Positions 5,949 to 6,300 of a stretch of DNA of 6,300 nt are shown piece after piece; position 1 is the first letter of the stretch, and each line of letters starts with the position of its first letter. Source of the DNA: Candidatus Bathyarchaeota archaeon (GTDB lineage Archaea; Thermoproteota; Bathyarchaeia; Bathyarchaeales; SOJC01). The translations under genes were made by a program, and so were the position numbers. The notes under the pieces were generated by a model. It ran no database searches and was not told where the DNA came from. It saw only the letters and a list, made by a program, of their open reading frames with translations. Location: contig JAUWDF010000048.1 in NCBI GenBank assembly GCA_030608925.1, positions 1 through 6,300 of the forward strand, given 5' to 3'.

Positions 5949-6014
5949 GGCTTCTGAAACATATGGATTTTAACTAGGATCATTCTTTAATTTTCCAGAC
6001 GCGGACACGAAAAG

Positions 6015-6040
6015 TTCCAGTGCGCGCGCCATTTCTGGAA
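6015..6040. other. Inverted repeat enclosing an alternating CG tract
   Basis: TTCCAG (6015-6020) and CTGGAA (6035-6040) are perfect six-base arms, extendable by one G-T pair, around a 14-base loop that holds GCGCGCGC (6022-6029). There is no T-tract directly after it on either strand, so it is not a clear terminator. Function is unknown. Confidence 0.4.
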
Positions 6041-6094
6041 TCTCTGGGTTGTGTCTGAGAAGGTAGCTCATGCAACGGCTTACCCTGACTTCTG

Positions 6095-6117
6095 AAAAAG
6101 GCGTCAACGCGCGCGCG
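6095..6117 (-). terminator. Terminator of the tRNA-Pro gene
   Basis: Read on the - strand, the tRNA 3' end is followed within a few bases by (CG)5 (6117-6108), a small hairpin GCG-TTGA-CGC (6110-6101) and then TTTTT (6099-6095). T-runs of this kind end archaeal tRNA transcripts. The arrangement of (CG)5, hairpin and T5 repeats that seen after the bifunctional gene at 4584-4611. Confidence 0.5.
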
Positions 6118-6119
6118 AA

Positions 6120-6197
6120 TGGTGGGGCTGCCCGGATTTGAACCGGGGTCACGAGAGCCCAAGTCTCATAGCCTAGACCAAGCTAGCCGACAGCCCC
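6120..6197 (-). tRNA. tRNA-Pro (anticodon UGG), CCA encoded
   Basis: The - strand folds into a full cloverleaf of 75 nucleotides plus an encoded CCA. The acceptor stem is GGGGCTG/CAGCCCC, all seven pairs. The D arm is GGCT/GGCT with two G-T pairs and the invariant GG in the loop. The anticodon stem is TGAGA/TCTCG with loop CTTGGGC, which places U33 before anticodon UGG (+ strand 6159-6161) and G37 after it, as expected for proline tRNAs. The variable loop is four bases. The T arm is CCCGG/CCGGG with loop TTCAAAT. The discriminator is A73 and the CCA is at 6122-6120. There is no intron. It decodes CCA and, with wobble, other CCN codons. Confidence 0.97.
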
Positions 6198-6230
6198 GAA
6201 TGCTTCTTGATTTAGAGGTAGATTTAGCCT

Positions 6231-6241
6231 TATTTATTACC
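6231..6241 (-). promoter_or_regulatory. TATA box of the tRNA-Pro gene
   Basis: On the - strand GGTAATAAATA lies about 35-43 bases before the first tRNA base, leaving room for a start site near 6205 and a short leader. It is the most AT-rich element upstream of the tRNA and part of a motif that recurs at 6246 and 6286. Confidence 0.45.
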
Positions 6242-6295
6242 AGTGATTGATTACCATTTCGTAGACTGTCTATCATTGTTTTGTCATTGATTACC
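6232..6295. repeat. Three copies of ATTKATTACC around the tRNA promoter
   Basis: On the + strand ATTTATTACC occurs at 6232-6241, and ATTGATTACC at 6246-6255 and 6286-6295. The first copy overlaps the tRNA TATA box. Start-to-start spacings are 14 and 40 bases. They could be binding sites or promoter duplicates; the window ends five bases after the last copy, so further copies may exist. Confidence 0.45.
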
Positions 6296-6300
6296 TGCTG

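Larger units (their letters stand above)
5646..6119. other. 474-base non-coding region between the MscS gene and the tRNA
   Basis: No supported protein gene. A 75-codon + frame at 5746-5973 and short - frames running from within the tRNA lack family resemblance. The region contains diverged direct repeats (5736-5775 and 5837-5875), a compound hairpin (5907-5948), a second hairpin (6015-6040), two alternating CG tracts (6022-6029 and 6108-6117) and the tRNA terminator. The density of structure suggests small RNAs or transcript-end elements, but I recognise no known RNA family. Confidence 0.5.

Noticed and set aside
5746..5973. Cys-containing + strand open frame of 75 codons after the MscS gene
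   Set aside because: No ribosome binding site, a TTG start, no recognisable domain, and it runs through the diverged repeats (best aligned with phase-breaking gaps) and the compound hairpin. Treated as non-coding.
5970..6107. Short - strand frame downstream of the tRNA containing MSYLLRHNPE, faintly like an RNA 2'-phosphotransferase or integrase fragment
   Set aside because: Only 33-45 codons if started outside the tRNA, no clear ribosome binding site, and the resemblance is a few residues. Its frame passes through the tRNA terminator. No tRNA 3'-end duplication is seen that would support an integrated element.
6240..6300. Start of a CRISPR array at the window edge
   Set aside because: The repeated unit is only about ten bases and the spacings are unequal (14 and 40), so it does not meet CRISPR repeat form.

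Overview
The window looks archaeal. It has TATA-box promoters with purine-rich upstream elements, GGTG-type ribosome binding sites, T-tract terminators, a group 4 [NiFe] hydrogenase with the mbh gene order, and a fused nucleotidyltransferase/CDP-alcohol phosphotransferase of the kind that makes di-myo-inositol phosphate in Archaeoglobus. The phylum cannot be fixed from this sequence; an uncultivated Bathyarchaeia-like or related anaerobic archaeon would fit, but that is inference.

Region 1 (1-2759, + strand) is the 3' end of a membrane-bound hydrogenase operon: a 5'-truncated NuoC/MbhK-like subunit, the catalytic large subunit (MbhL/EchE-like, both CxxC nickel-ligand pairs intact), the NuoH/MbhM-like membrane subunit and the NuoI/MbhN-like 2x[4Fe-4S] ferredoxin subunit. 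Together they would couple ferredoxin oxidation and proton reduction to ion transport. The most striking point is at the end of the large subunit. The frame stops with TAG exactly after DPCFSCTDR, the site where the maturation protease cuts the E. coli homologue HycE. The C-terminal tail that should be cleaved off is still recognisable in the -1 frame and ends in TAA directly against the ATG of the next gene.

Region 2 (2760-4650) has a 396-base leader/intergenic stretch, then a bifunctional IPCT/DIPPS-like gene with a variant CDP-alcohol motif, then a GC-hairpin plus T-tract terminator.

Region 3 (4651-5645) is an MscS-type mechanosensitive channel with its own TATA box and a perfect Shine-Dalgarno that points to a non-AUG start. 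A solute-synthesis-type gene beside a solute-release channel suggests an osmoadaptation neighbourhood.

Region 4 (5646-6300) is non-coding except for a tRNA-Pro(UGG) on the - strand with an encoded CCA. It also holds diverged direct repeats, two hairpins, alternating CG tracts and a thrice-repeated ATTKATTACC motif around the tRNA promoter.
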